Shown here piece after piece: positions 8,402-17,255 of a stretch of 64,000 nt of DNA. Each line of letters starts with the position of its first letter. Within the stretch, counting starts at the first letter, position 1. The notes under the pieces are model-generated. The model saw only the letters and a program-made list of their open reading frames with translations, was not told the DNA's origin and searched no databases. The stretch covers positions 95,579 to 159,578 of the forward strand of contig PKXJ01000035.1 in assembly GCA_003132305.1 (NCBI GenBank), in the 5' to 3' direction. The position numbers and the translations under genes are program-made. Origin of the DNA: Acidimicrobiaceae bacterium. Lineage in GTDB: Bacteria > Actinomycetota > Acidimicrobiia > Acidimicrobiales > RAAP-2.

Positions 8402-10549
8402 GGTGGACGGTGGCGCGCAGTAGACGCCGGCGTTGAACTGCAGCGTGTTGAACTGACCACCCCACGGCGGGTTGAGTAGCGTCGTCGCCTCGCTCTGGAG
8501 TTTGGACGCCGGCGTGCAGACGGCGTCAAAGGAGATGAAGCCTCGAACGTTGCTGCCGCTGGCGCCCGTTACCGGGATGGGGCCACCTCCGCCAAAGGCG
8601 ATGGCGATGAAGACCGGCAACGAGAGGGTGGAGAGTTGGTAGTTGCGATACTCGGACTGCGAGGCGTAGACCCCGGCGTTGAGGTTCGGGTCGACGGAGT
8701 TAATGCCCACCTGCCAACCGTTCACCATCGCACTCCAGAAGGTGGCGTACTTCGCGAGGGTGGCGTTACTCGCGCCGCCGGGCGCGTCGACGCCCGAGTG
8801 GTTGTCGGGGTACCCCTCGGGATCGAAGATGACCCAATCGGGTTTCAGGCCAACGCCGAGACCCCGGTAGGCGTCGATCTGGGTCGCCACCCACACGCCC
8901 GCGGCGAAGCCGTGGTTGTAGAAGTTCGCGGTCGTCTGGGCTTGACCCGCGAGGGGACCGCTCACGGTCCAAAAGTCCAGCCACGTGACGCGCTTGTGCG
9001 CGTTGTAGATCGACTGGCCCAAGAGAAAGTCCGGTGAGTAGGCGACGTTCGCCGACCCCGTGAAGCCGACCCACGGAGCCGACCGCGTGCCGAGTCCACC
9101 AGTCTCGGAGATGATGGGCCAGCCGTCACTGATGGCCTTGGTCCACTTCGTGGTCGGAATGGCGTACACCCCGACACCCTGTCGCGGTGGGGAGTCGAGA
9201 CCCGCCGCGTAGAGCGTGAGCTGACCGTTGATCTGTAGACCCGCGACGATGTTCCCGACGGTACGCGCGGAGCTGCCGGCCGTGACCGAGACGTCTGTGG
9301 CGCTCCACGTGGATGAGCCGGTGACGCTGGTGAGGACGAACAGGTCGCCCCAGTTCGCCGCCTGTCCCGCGACGGCGACTTGGGTCGGGGTCACTTGCAC
9401 CGAGATCGATCCACTGAGGGGCGGCGCGCCCGTGGCGAGACTCGTGAGGTTCTGGACGTTCCAGATGAGGTTCGAGTAGTGCACGACGTGGCTCGAGACG
9501 CCCGCGACGAGCGCGACGTACTGCGTCGTGAAGAGTTCCACGGCGCCACCACTCGACAACGCCGCGAGGTCAATGTTCGACGTGCTCGTTCCTAGCGCGA
9601 GCGCGCCCCTCACGGTGGGCGACCCCGTCAGCGTGGTCAGGTTCTCCGTCGTCCACGCGCGTATCGACGTGCCCGTGTTGGTGAAGACCACCAGATCGCC
9701 GTTGTTGAGGGTCGCGGCGAAAGTTGGCGTCACGCCGGGCAGCACCACGGGATCACTCGCGAAACCCGTCGCGCTGAGCGGCGTAGTGGAGGTCGTCGTC
9801 GCTGGTGGCGCGGTCGATGTGGTTGACGCTCCTGTGGGCGTGGTGGTCGTGGTCGTCGTTGAGGAGCCCACGTTCGTCACGTTGAAGGCGTTCTGGTCGT
9901 AGACCGGAATCGGTTGTCCCGCCTCGAAGGAGAGCGTGAGTACTTCCGTCGTGTTCCTCTGGGTGCGGTACGCGACGGTGCCCGTCGTTCCCGTGATCTG
10001 AATGCTCGGCAGACCGTTCGACGCGACGACACCCGTCAGCGCGCTGAGGTCGGTCGTGACGTAGGGACGCCACGGCGTGTCGTAGTGCAAGCGGGCCCAG
10101 AGCGCGGTGTCGGGATCGTTCGCGCTCAACAAGATGGCGTGGCCCGAGTCGTCGACGTAGAGCAGGTCAACGTTGTTGGAGGGATCGAAGAATGGAATGG
10201 GATCGGCCGCGGGCGTGGGCACGTCGTTGAGTGGCGTGTAGTCCATCCACTGCGAGGTGTTGGCCGTGCTCTGGGTGAAGAGCGCGAGGTGACTTTCGTT
10301 GGTCCGATACGCGAGGACACCTTTGGTCGCGCCGGTCGCGCCGTGCGGTCCGCCGAGCATGGTGGTGGTGTTGATTTTGTTCTTCAGCGACACGGCGTTC
10401 CAGGGGAGAGGCTGCACCCCCGTCTCGACGAACTGGTAGAGCGGCAGACCGGCCGGCACCGCGGTCGTGGCGCCGCGTGAAGAACTCTCCGCGAGGAAAG
10501 TGCCCGCCAATAAAATAATGGCCATCAGCGCAGTTCGTCGAATCTTCAC
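8399..10549 (-). CDS. large secreted protein, C-terminal glycosidase-like domain
   Basis: 716 residues. The N-terminal signal peptide (basic MKIRR, then a hydrophobic stretch to about residue 25) indicates export. The N-terminal half (about 30-225) and the segment after the linker (about 265-450) look like related beta-rich, propeller-like repeats. They are joined by a Thr/Ser-rich linker near 230-262 with a run of seven threonines. The last ~240 residues differ: they include LDFWTVSGPL, DWVIFDPEGYPDNHSG and GINSVDPNLNAGVYAS, which resemble the beta-strand ends of TIM-barrel, GH25/DUF1906-like cell-wall glycosidases. The acidic residues in FDPEG would be the candidate catalytic pair, which is inference. 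A GAAGGA site precedes the ATG. Confidence 0.75.
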   Translation of the reverse strand: MKIRRTALMAIILLAGTFLAESSSRGATTAVPAGLPLYQFVETGVQPLPWNAVSLKNKINTTTMLGGPHGATGATKGVLAYRTNESHLALFTQSTANTSQWMDYTPLNDVPTPAADPIPFFDPSNNVDLLYVDDSGHAILLSANDPDTALWARLHYDTPWRPYVTTDLSALTGVVASNGLPSIQITGTTGTVAYRTQRNTTEVLTLSFEAGQPIPVYDQNAFNVTNVGSSTTTTTTTPTGASTTSTAPPATTTSTTPLSATGFASDPVVLPGVTPTFAATLNNGDLVVFTNTGTSIRAWTTENLTTLTGSPTVRGALALGTSTSNIDLAALSSGGAVELFTTQYVALVAGVSSHVVHYSNLIWNVQNLTSLATGAPPLSGSISVQVTPTQVAVAGQAANWGDLFVLTSVTGSSTWSATDVSVTAGSSARTVGNIVAGLQINGQLTLYAAGLDSPPRQGVGVYAIPTTKWTKAISDGWPIISETGGLGTRSAPWVGFTGSANVAYSPDFLLGQSIYNAHKRVTWLDFWTVSGPLAGQAQTTANFYNHGFAAGVWVATQIDAYRGLGVGLKPDWVIFDPEGYPDNHSGVDAPGGASNATLAKYATFWSAMVNGWQVGINSVDPNLNAGVYASQSEYRNYQLSTLSLPVFIAIAFGGGGPIPVTGASGSNVRGFISFDAVCTPASKLQSEATTLLNPPWGGQFNTLQFNAGVYCAPPST

Positions 10550-10663
10550 TCACGTCCTTCGGTGGGCGACGCGTCCACTTCGATAGGGACCTTCACCGTG
10601 TTCAAGTTTAGGGGCGAGGCATCCCTCGACCCCAGTCAGAGACCGTGAGGATTCAATAACTTG

Positions 10664-13060
10664 CTACGAACGTGTTACAACTCTTTTCGTGACGGACGAT
10701 CTGCTCGCACCAATTGCGTTGATTGCCCGCGCCTTCACGCCGTACGACTTGCCTTTTGACAACTTCACGACGTTGACGGATGTTCGGCCTCTTCCGAGGG
10801 AGATCCACGATTTTCCACCGTTGATCGAATACTGGTACGTCGTAATCGCGCTGTCACCGGTTTTCGCTGGTGCCCTCAACGTGAGTATGAAGCCCCCCAC
10901 GAGTGGCGACAACTTCGAAATCGTTGGGGGCCCCGGTATCGTTTTTCGTACTGCGCTGGACGCGCTAAAGGTGAGGGTTGTGGTGTAGACGGTCTGTCCG
11001 GCGTAGCTCAGCGTCACGTTGACGCTCTGGGCGATGGAGGACCCGACCGTGAACGTCGCGACACCCGTCGCGTCGCTCGTGACCGTTCCCTTGGCCGTGC
11101 CGAGGCCGTCGGTGTGGTCGACAACGTTGTCGATACTGAGCGATCCACCCGTGGCCGTGGCCAAGACGCTGAGCGCGCCGTTGGCGACGGGAGTGCCGCT
11201 GGTGTTACGCAGCGTCGCCGTGATGGTGGGTCCCGCGTTTGCGGCGGTGCCACTACTACTCGAGAGGGCGAACGAACTCTCGCTCGCTGAAAGTTCCGTC
11301 GGACAGAGTCCGTTGATGAACGTGGCACCGTTGGGACTGCCGAGTCCCGACGCCATGTCGTAACCGGGTCCGGCACTGTACCCACCGACGCCGAAGAGAT
11401 CGTTGGTGCCGTTCGTGACGTCGATGAAGTCCGTCGACGCCATGGCGTAGAGCGAAGGATTAATGAAACCCAGGCGACCGCCCGACGTCGTCGTACAGGA
11501 CTGCGCGGCGACGGCGACGAGCGCGCTGATGAGCGGCGCCCCGATGGACGTGCCGCCAATGGCGCCCCAGCCCCCCGAGCAGGTGTGATTGCAAAAACCG
11601 GTATCGGTACCGGTGAAGTACTGGATGAATCCCGTCGAGGGGTCGCCCATGACCGAGAGATCAGGCACCATTCGCCGGGTGTCAGCGGTGGCGTTGATCC
11701 CGTCGCCCGCTTGCCACGAAGGGCGACTCCAAAGCGTCGACTCGCCGCCGCCGCCGGCCCCGCAGCCCTGTGACGAGCAGTTGTCGTTCCAGACCTTCTG
11801 CTTGAGCGGCGCGATCGCCGAGACGGTGAGGCCACCCACGCCCGTGACGTAGGGCTGTGACGCCGGATCGTCGACCGCGAGGCCCTTCGATGGTTGGGGC
11901 GTCCCCTCACAGTCCGACGATCCGGCGTCACCGGCCGCCGCGACGACGGTCTGGCCCTGGGCGGCCATCTCTTCGAAGATCGTCTGTTCGGCGAGTGCCG
12001 CGCCGTCGGTCTGTGATTCGCAGATGCCCCACGACGTCGTAATGATCGTGGCGGAGTTGTCACTGGCCATTTGCGAGTAGATGTCGATGGGTCCGTTACC
12101 GTTCTGGGTTCCCTGGTAGACCTCGATTGCTGCGCCGGGCGCGAGGGCCGAAGACTCTTCGACGTCCAAGGTGGCCTCGTCGGCGGCGTTGTTGGCGTTA
12201 TCGGCCGACGTGGGCCCGCCGTCCACGTTGATCTGATTGATCGCGGGCGAGAGCCCGTAACAGTTGAAGAAGGTGTTGACGTCGCCGGCGTCGAAGTTGG
12301 CGAGTTCGTAGACACCGATGGTCTGTCCGACGCCCGTGTCGCCCGCGGCCCACGCGGTGCTGAGACCGTAGAGCTCGGACTGTTGCTGCACGGTGTAACC
12401 GCCCACGGTGTTGGGCGTCGTGCCCGAGGAGCTGCCCGCCGACGTGCACGCGCTCGGCGTCGCGACCACGTGCGAGGTTGAGGTGTTCGTTGACTCTGGC
12501 TGCACGTTCGATAGACCCGCGACGGCCGTGACGTCCTTCGCGAGGGACGCGGGCAGCGACGCGACGCTCTTGAAGTGCGCGTCGAGTGATCCGTCGCTGA
12601 GACGTACCGTCTCGACGGGCGCGTTAAAGGCCCGCGCGATGTTGCTCGTGGTGCCGGTGACGTGCAAGATGTTGTGGCCCTTACTGAGGGCTCCGATGTG
12701 CAGACCGTAACTCTTGAAATAACGTCGAATGGCGTTCACTGTTACGGCGGTCGCGCCGTAGCGACTGGCGTACTGGCTGGGCGTGAGGTAGTCGTGAAAG
12801 TTCGCCGACGCGGTATTGGAGAGACTGGCGATGAACGTACTCAGCGCGCGTGGATGGGTCCGGGTGAGAGCGAGATCGAAGGAGGAGGTGATGGACTTGT
12901 TGACGACGACGTCCGTGGTGGGAAGGGGCGTCAGGCCCGCGACGGCGACGCGAGCGTCGCTCGCGCTGGCCGAGAGCGACGTGGCCGGGAGTGCGAGTAC
13001 CACGAGGGTCGAACTGAGCGCGATGAGGCGCCACTTTGAACGCGTTCGAGACCCGGGCAT
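10664..13060 (-). CDS. secreted S53 family peptidase (sedolisin/kumamolisin type)
   Basis: 798 residues from the chosen ATG. A signal peptide (about residues 1-32) is followed by a pro-kumamolisin activation domain (about 45-185) with LTPSQYASRYG. The catalytic domain (about 215-580) has the Glu/Asp segment DEATLDVEESSALAPGA and the Ser in GGTSIGAPLIS, the S53 hallmark. After it come an Ig-like domain and a fibronectin-III-like domain ending in RAINAIGASRSSVTK. These enzymes self-activate and work at acid pH outside the cell. The frame is open 35 codons further upstream, but ATG 13060 directly precedes the signal peptide and follows TAGGCT by 7 bases. Confidence 0.93.
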   Translation of the reverse strand: MPGSRTRSKWRLIALSSTLVVLALPATSLSASASDARVAVAGLTPLPTTDVVVNKSITSSFDLALTRTHPRALSTFIASLSNTASANFHDYLTPSQYASRYGATAVTVNAIRRYFKSYGLHIGALSKGHNILHVTGTTSNIARAFNAPVETVRLSDGSLDAHFKSVASLPASLAKDVTAVAGLSNVQPESTNTSTSHVVATPSACTSAGSSSGTTPNTVGGYTVQQQSELYGLSTAWAAGDTGVGQTIGVYELANFDAGDVNTFFNCYGLSPAINQINVDGGPTSADNANNAADEATLDVEESSALAPGAAIEVYQGTQNGNGPIDIYSQMASDNSATIITTSWGICESQTDGAALAEQTIFEEMAAQGQTVVAAAGDAGSSDCEGTPQPSKGLAVDDPASQPYVTGVGGLTVSAIAPLKQKVWNDNCSSQGCGAGGGGESTLWSRPSWQAGDGINATADTRRMVPDLSVMGDPSTGFIQYFTGTDTGFCNHTCSGGWGAIGGTSIGAPLISALVAVAAQSCTTTSGGRLGFINPSLYAMASTDFIDVTNGTNDLFGVGGYSAGPGYDMASGLGSPNGATFINGLCPTELSASESSFALSSSSGTAANAGPTITATLRNTSGTPVANGALSVLATATGGSLSIDNVVDHTDGLGTAKGTVTSDATGVATFTVGSSIAQSVNVTLSYAGQTVYTTTLTFSASSAVRKTIPGPPTISKLSPLVGGFILTLRAPAKTGDSAITTYQYSINGGKSWISLGRGRTSVNVVKLSKGKSYGVKARAINAIGASRSSVTKRVVTRS

Positions 13061-13067
13061 ACACGTC

Positions 13068-13073
13068 AGCCTA
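13068..13073 (-). promoter_or_regulatory. -10 hexamer of the S53 peptidase gene
   Basis: TAGGCT (minus strand) ends 7 bases before ATG 13060. This supports the shorter start and a leaderless mRNA. Confidence 0.55.
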
Positions 13074-13124
13074 GGGAAGGACCGACCACCCCAAGTATTC
13101 GGCCTTCCCGCTAACAGCCAATTC

Positions 13125-13628
13125 TTACTTAACTTCGTAACCAGCACGCCGATAACGAGCAGCAAGATCTCCGCACTCTTCGCAGATTGACGCGGGGATC
13201 ATCCCGGCGCGAATGAGCCAAGCAAAGACGGTGCACCCGAGGCAGTACCCCAGGAATCCCTCGAGCGACGCGGCGCCAATGAGGGGAAGAAGTATCCATC
13301 GTGCGTCCAACCATCCGGCGCAGAGCCAAGTAATCAGCGCCGCCGAGGAGAAGGCCAGACCCAGGGCCTGCGCGAATCGCTTGGGCGGCCCGGGCACGGA
13401 TTTTCGCCAACGCGCGATCCGTGGTCCACTCACGTGCATTGCGAACCACCCGAGGGGAGAGATCTTGGGCCCCGCCGCCACGCGCGCGAGAAATCCGTAG
13501 GTCAAGGGAATGAGAATCCAGCCGCTCCCGGTGACGAAGGCGACGACGGACATCGCCAGCACGCCGAGCGCGACGCTACGCGCCGCGGCGTCGTTGACGG
13601 GATTGGGAAAGGAGAAGAACCGCTTCAC
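13125..13628 (-). CDS. DUF4395 membrane protein
   Basis: 167 residues with about four hydrophobic helices. It begins with FPNPVNDAAARS and contains FLARVAAGPKISPLGWFA, both typical of the DUF4395 family. Two Cys pairs are present: GYCLGCTVF at the end of the last helix pair and ICEECGDL in the cytoplasmic tail. DUF4395 proteins are often found next to thiol/disulfide or thiosulfate-sulfurtransferase genes and may handle sulfur or redox chemistry, but no function is established. The GTG start follows TAAACT by 7 bases. The S53 peptidase gene follows 64 bases downstream on the same strand. Confidence 0.85.
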   Translation of the reverse strand: MKRFFSFPNPVNDAAARSVALGVLAMSVVAFVTGSGWILIPLTYGFLARVAAGPKISPLGWFAMHVSGPRIARWRKSVPGPPKRFAQALGLAFSSAALITWLCAGWLDARWILLPLIGAASLEGFLGYCLGCTVFAWLIRAGMIPASICEECGDLAARYRRAGYEVK

Positions 13629-13635
13629 TCAACAA

Positions 13636-13641
13636 AGTTTA
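13636..13641 (-). promoter_or_regulatory. -10 hexamer of the DUF4395 gene
   Basis: TAAACT (minus strand) ends 7 bases before the GTG at 13628. No ribosome site is visible between them. Confidence 0.5.
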
Positions 13642-13974
13642 GAGAGACGGTCAGAAATGTGTCACGAGCTGGTCGAGCTTCACGGTCGTGGTGAAAGTCA
13701 CCACGTGATCCCACGTCACTCGACCCCGCGCCCACCGAGGTCGAGACATCGTCACGGGGTGCTGGTATCGCCCTACCCAACAAGGCGGGAAACGTGATGG
13801 TTGTCGCGACGCGGGCGCCGCCGTGCGCGGTGCCCGCGGGGGCGCCGGCTAAGGGAACGTTCGTGAGGCGCCACCAGCGTGGAAGAGTGCCGACGGACTT
13901 CTTCACTACTCTACGTACGATGAGTTTTTTGTTATTGGGAACACGTAATCCCCGAGTTTGGTCACGCCTTCATC
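13642..13974. other. divergent intergenic region, no gene supported
   Basis: About 330 bases between the divergent DUF4395 and NUDIX genes. Both strands have short open frames, but none has a ribosome site, hydrophobic pattern or recognisable motif. There is a G+C-rich palindromic patch around 13830-13855 and T-rich sequence near 13924-13935. I see no tRNA or convincing riboswitch fold. Apart from the two gene-proximal -10 hexamers, nothing can be assigned. Confidence 0.4.
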
Positions 13975-13980
13975 TACCGT
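13975..13980 (+). promoter_or_regulatory. -10 hexamer of the NUDIX gene
   Basis: TACCGT ends 7 bases before GTG 13988, which is why that codon is preferred to the TTG at 13958. Confidence 0.5.
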
Positions 13981-13987
13981 TAGCGAC

Positions 13988-14452
13988 GTGTACCTCTTGA
14001 GTGGCGAGCTGATTGTCCCCAACGACGTCCCGAACGATCTCATTCGCGCGGCCGGGGGCATCGTGACGCGCTTCGTGCCCGGTGGTCGCGTTGAAGTGGC
14101 GTGCATCTACCGCGAGTCGAGAGGCGACTGGACGTTCCCCAAGGGGAAGATCGAAGAGGGCGAGACCTTCGAGCAGGGCGCGCTTCGTGAAGTCCTCGAA
14201 GAGACGGGAATCCACTGTCGCGTCGTACAGTTCGTCGGCACGACGAACTACACCCACCGCAAGGGCAGATCGAAGATCGTCGCGTACTACTTGATGAACT
14301 CGCTGGACGGCGAGTTCGCGCCCAACGAAGAAGTCGACGTACTCGTCTGGTTGCCCCTCGAACAGGTGCGCACGCACCTCACGTGGGACCGCGATCAGGA
14401 GCTCTTTGATCTGGTCATGGAGATGCCCGAGATCAGAGCGCTCGCCTCTTAG
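13988..14452 (+). CDS. NUDIX hydrolase
   Basis: 154-residue NUDIX protein, hydrolysing a nucleoside diphosphate linked to another group. The box is complete: GKIEEGETFEQGALREVLEE followed by TGI, matching G-x5-E-x7-REUXEEXGU, with the Mg-binding Glu residues intact. The preceding FPKGKIE and the following FVGTTNYTHRKGRSKIVAYY resemble the diadenosine-polyphosphate/8-oxo-dGTP group. GTG 13988 is chosen from the leaderless promoter; a longer version starting at 13958 is possible. The stop overlaps that of the convergent ABC ATPase by 4 bases. Confidence 0.9.
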   Translation: MYLLSGELIVPNDVPNDLIRAAGGIVTRFVPGGRVEVACIYRESRGDWTFPKGKIEEGETFEQGALREVLEETGIHCRVVQFVGTTNYTHRKGRSKIVAYYLMNSLDGEFAPNEEVDVLVWLPLEQVRTHLTWDRDQELFDLVMEMPEIRALAS

Positions 14453-15183
14453 CGAACGCGCTCGAGAAAGTTGCGCGTCGACTGGTGTTTCGGGTGGTCG
14501 AAGATCTCCTCGGGTGAACCCTGCTCGACCAGCACGCCGCTATCGAGGTAGACCACCTGATTCGCCACGTCGCGTGCGAAGTTCATCTCGTGCGTGGCGA
14601 TCAACATGGTCGTGCCCTGGTGCGCGAGGTCGGTGAGCAGATCGAGCACTTCGCCCACCAGTGTCGGATCGAGCGCGCTCGTGACCTCGTCGAGTAGGAG
14701 CAAAGTCGGTCGCATGGCGAGTGATCGGGCGATGGCCACGCGCTGTTGTTGACCGCCGGAGAGTCGATCGGGGTAGTCGTCGGCGCGATCGCGAAGTCCA
14801 ATGCGCTCGAGCAGCGCCAGCGCTTCTTCGCGAACTTCCGCGCGGCGTCGTTTGAGCGAGTACACCGGTCCGATGAGGATGTTGTTGAGCACGCTGAGAT
14901 GGGGAAAGAGATTGAACGATTGAAAGACCATCCCAATGTGGTGACGCACGAGGTCGGGATCGATTCGAGGATCCTGCAGTGATTGACCGAGGAACGAAAT
15001 GGTGCCCGCGTCAATGGTCTCAAGGAGATTCGCGCAGCGCAGCAACGTTGACTTTCCCGAACCCGAGGCCCCGATGAGACAGACCACCTCGTGGCGGTGC
15101 AGCGTGATCGACACCCCGCGCAGCACTTCGTTCTCGTCGAAGCGTTTGACGACGCCCGCGAGCTCCAGGACGACCTCGGTCAC
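14449..15183 (-). CDS. polar amino acid ABC transporter, ATP-binding protein
   Basis: 244-residue ABC ATPase of the GlnQ/HisP group. Visible motifs are Walker A GASGSGKSTLL, Q-loop VFQSFNLFPHLSV, signature LSGGQQQRVAIARSL, Walker B LLLLDEVTSALDP and H-loop ATHEM. An uninterrupted frame continues far upstream, but that part is a shadow of the permease gene. The real start is GTG 15183, which overlaps the permease stop (GTGA). It is the last gene of the binding protein-permease-ATPase operon and energises import. Confidence 0.95.
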   Translation of the reverse strand: MTEVVLELAGVVKRFDENEVLRGVSITLHRHEVVCLIGASGSGKSTLLRCANLLETIDAGTISFLGQSLQDPRIDPDLVRHHIGMVFQSFNLFPHLSVLNNILIGPVYSLKRRRAEVREEALALLERIGLRDRADDYPDRLSGGQQQRVAIARSLAMRPTLLLLDEVTSALDPTLVGEVLDLLTDLAHQGTTMLIATHEMNFARDVANQVVYLDSGVLVEQGSPEEIFDHPKHQSTRNFLERVR

Positions 15184-16070
15184 GTACCGGCCAATCGTCG
15201 GTTGCGGTCGTGCGCGATCAGGTGATCGGTGAAACGCGTCATGGGAATGGTGAGCAACAAGAACAAGACCGCGGCCACGGTGTAACCACTGAAGTTGAAC
15301 ACAGTGTCGCCGTAGATCTGCGCGGCCCGGGTGGCTTCGATGGCGCCGAGCACTGACACCAGCGCGGTGTCTTTTTGCAGCGAGACGAAGTCGTTGAGGA
15401 GCGGTGGAATGACGGTGCGGACCGCTTGGGGCAAAATGACACGCCGCATGGTGGCGGTGTGGGTCAGTCCGACCGATCGGGCCGCGAGAAGTTGTCCGTG
15501 GGGCACCGACAACACGCCGGCGCGGTACACCTCGGCCACGTAGGCGCTGTAGGAGATCGTGAGCACGGCGCACCCGTAGACCGCGGGCGACTGGTTCGAG
15601 ATGAAACCGAGGTTGAGTTCGGGCAGTCCGAATCCGACCATGTACATCACCAGCAAGACGGGCACGCCTCGAAAGACGTCGGTGTACATCGTCGCGAGTA
15701 CGCGAAAGGGAAAGAGCACGGGGGACTGACTCAGGCGCACCCACGCGATGAGAAGGCCAAGGATGAGCACGAGGACCTCGCTCAACGTGAACATCCAGAG
15801 ATTGGTGACGAGACCCTTGCCGACCGAGAGGAGTCCCTGGTGGGGATCGCCCACGAAGGCCTGCCACATGAGGTGCGGGTTGAAGAAGAAGTAGCGAACG
15901 GTCGGACCGCCGGGCGCGAACCAGAAGATGGCGAAGATCGCGCCCAAAATGATGACGCTCGACAGCGCGCTCGCGACGACGCCGCGACGTCCCACGAAGA
16001 GACGCCGGTGACGAGGAGCGAAGAGTGGTGGTGGAGTTGGCGCCGAGTTCTCGTCGGTCGTCAACGCCAC
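15180..16070 (-). CDS. polar amino acid ABC transporter, permease
   Basis: 296-residue inner-membrane subunit of the HisM/GlnP family. There is one extra N-terminal hydrophobic helix (about 30-55), then the five-helix transport core with the EAA loop ARSVGLTHTATMRRVILPQA, which docks onto the ATPase. Only one permease gene is present, so the channel is likely a homodimer. It starts 2 bases after the binding-protein gene and overlaps the ATPase start. Confidence 0.93.
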   Translation of the reverse strand: MALTTDENSAPTPPPLFAPRHRRLFVGRRGVVASALSSVIILGAIFAIFWFAPGGPTVRYFFFNPHLMWQAFVGDPHQGLLSVGKGLVTNLWMFTLSEVLVLILGLLIAWVRLSQSPVLFPFRVLATMYTDVFRGVPVLLVMYMVGFGLPELNLGFISNQSPAVYGCAVLTISYSAYVAEVYRAGVLSVPHGQLLAARSVGLTHTATMRRVILPQAVRTVIPPLLNDFVSLQKDTALVSVLGAIEATRAAQIYGDTVFNFSGYTVAAVLFLLLTIPMTRFTDHLIAHDRNRRLAGT

Positions 16071-16072
16071 GG

Positions 16073-16954
16073 CTAGGGCTTAATGATGGGAACGCCGACG
16101 TAGATGCCGAGCCACTTGTGCTGCAGCGCCGAGAGTGCGCCGCTCGACGTGAGCGTCGTGATGGCGGTGTTGATACAGCTCGCGAGGGCGTTGCCCTTTT
16201 CGAAGAGCAGACCGTAGTGTTCGCCCACGCTCGGGAACTGGCCGACCTGGGTCGCGACCGTCTTCTTCTGCCGGTTGACAATCTGCGCCGAGGCCATGTA
16301 CTGGCCCGTGGGCGTGTCGATCACCAGTGCGTCGATCTGCTTGCTCTGCAGAGCGGCCACCGCTTCGTCGAGCGTGGAGTAGATGCGCGCGGGTCGGGTG
16401 GGCTTGATGTGGTTGTTGATGTAGGCCAGTCCCGTCGTGCCGATCTGATCGCCGAAGAGGTAACTCTTGAGTTCCTGGGACGTGTGCTTGGTCACGATGG
16501 GGTTGGTCTTGAGAGCGATGATGGACTGCTGGACGTCGTAGTAGCTCAACGAGAAGGTGACGGCGTTCGCGCGCGCGGCGGTGTACGAGATTTCGTTGAT
16601 GTCAAAGTCGAACTTTTTCACGCCGGGCACGTAACTGTTGTCGAAGGGCTCGACCACCCACGTCACGTTGGACTTCTTGATCCCTAACTCCTTAGCGATG
16701 GCGTACACGACGGCCGACTCGTACCCCTTGCCGTTCGAGGGTTTGTTGCCAATGAACCACGGCGTGTAGGCGGGCGTGTCCGTCGCGACCGTGAGTTTGC
16801 CCTTGGTGTACTCGTGCGCCGAGACGCTCGTCTGGCACTTGGCGAGCGCGCTCGACGTGCTGGCCGCTTGGGCCGTGACTCCTGACGTCAAGGTGATCGT
16901 CGTGAACAGTGAGGCACCGAGAACTCCGGCGAGGGCGAGTCGAACGCTACGCAT
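16073..16954 (-). CDS. amino acid ABC transporter, substrate-binding protein
   Basis: 293-residue family 3 solute-binding protein. A signal peptide (about 1-31, ending SGVTAQAAS) has no lipobox, so it is secreted or retained by the transporter. The mature part begins KLTVATDTPAYTPWF and has the lobe-2 segment FDFDINEISYTAARANAVTF typical of polar amino acid binders. The second ATG (16954) is preferred because AGAAGGG lies 6 bases before it, whereas the first ATG abuts the ribosome site. It is the first gene of the three-gene importer operon. Confidence 0.92.
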   Translation of the reverse strand: MRSVRLALAGVLGASLFTTITLTSGVTAQAASTSSALAKCQTSVSAHEYTKGKLTVATDTPAYTPWFIGNKPSNGKGYESAVVYAIAKELGIKKSNVTWVVEPFDNSYVPGVKKFDFDINEISYTAARANAVTFSLSYYDVQQSIIALKTNPIVTKHTSQELKSYLFGDQIGTTGLAYINNHIKPTRPARIYSTLDEAVAALQSKQIDALVIDTPTGQYMASAQIVNRQKKTVATQVGQFPSVGEHYGLLFEKGNALASCINTAITTLTSSGALSALQHKWLGIYVGVPIIKP

Positions 16955-17113
16955 GGGCATCCCTTCTCGACGCGATTTCGCGCCACGGTGCCAGTCAGTG
17001 TAACGCTTGACCGTGGTGCACTTTCGGGTTCGACCTTCACTCGAAGCGAGGCGGCGAACGTGAGTGCTCCGACGCTATGTGAAGAGTCAGTCTTTAGTAG
17101 GCTGGTCCGGTAG

Positions 17114-17207
17114 GGAGAGGTGGGTGAGTCCGGTTTAAACCACATTCCTGCTAAGAATGCGGCCTGCGAAAGTGGGCCCGAGGGTTCAAATCCCTCCCTC
17201 TCCGCCA
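17114..17207 (+). tRNA. tRNA-Ser(GCU)
   Basis: Class II tRNA. Acceptor GGAGAGG (17114-17120) pairs with CCTCTCC (17197-17203), discriminator G is at 17204, and CCA is encoded at 17205-17207. The anticodon GCT is at 17150-17152 in loop CTGCTAA. There is a long variable arm, and the T arm has GGGTTCAAATCCC. It is the second serine tRNA of the window. Confidence 0.96.
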
Positions 17208-17210
17208 CGA

Positions 17211-17237
17211 AACACCGAGCGCGCCGCGCTCGGTGTT
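17211..17237 (+). terminator. hairpin terminator after tRNA-Ser(GCU)
   Basis: A perfect 12-base-pair stem (17211-17222 with 17226-17237) closes a 3-base loop directly after the tRNA. There is no long T tract, so it may act in RNA processing or as a weak terminator before rimO. Confidence 0.65.
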
Positions 17238-17255
17238 GCCACATGAAGGAGTTGT

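Noticed and set aside
13629..13906. 93-residue minus-strand frame upstream of the DUF4395 gene
   Set aside because: No ribosome site, no homology, and it runs over the DUF4395 promoter region.
14449..16281. One 610-residue open frame covering the ABC ATPase and a long upstream part
   Set aside because: Only the last 244 residues have ABC homology. The rest is Arg/His-rich and lies opposite in phase to the real permease and binding-protein genes.
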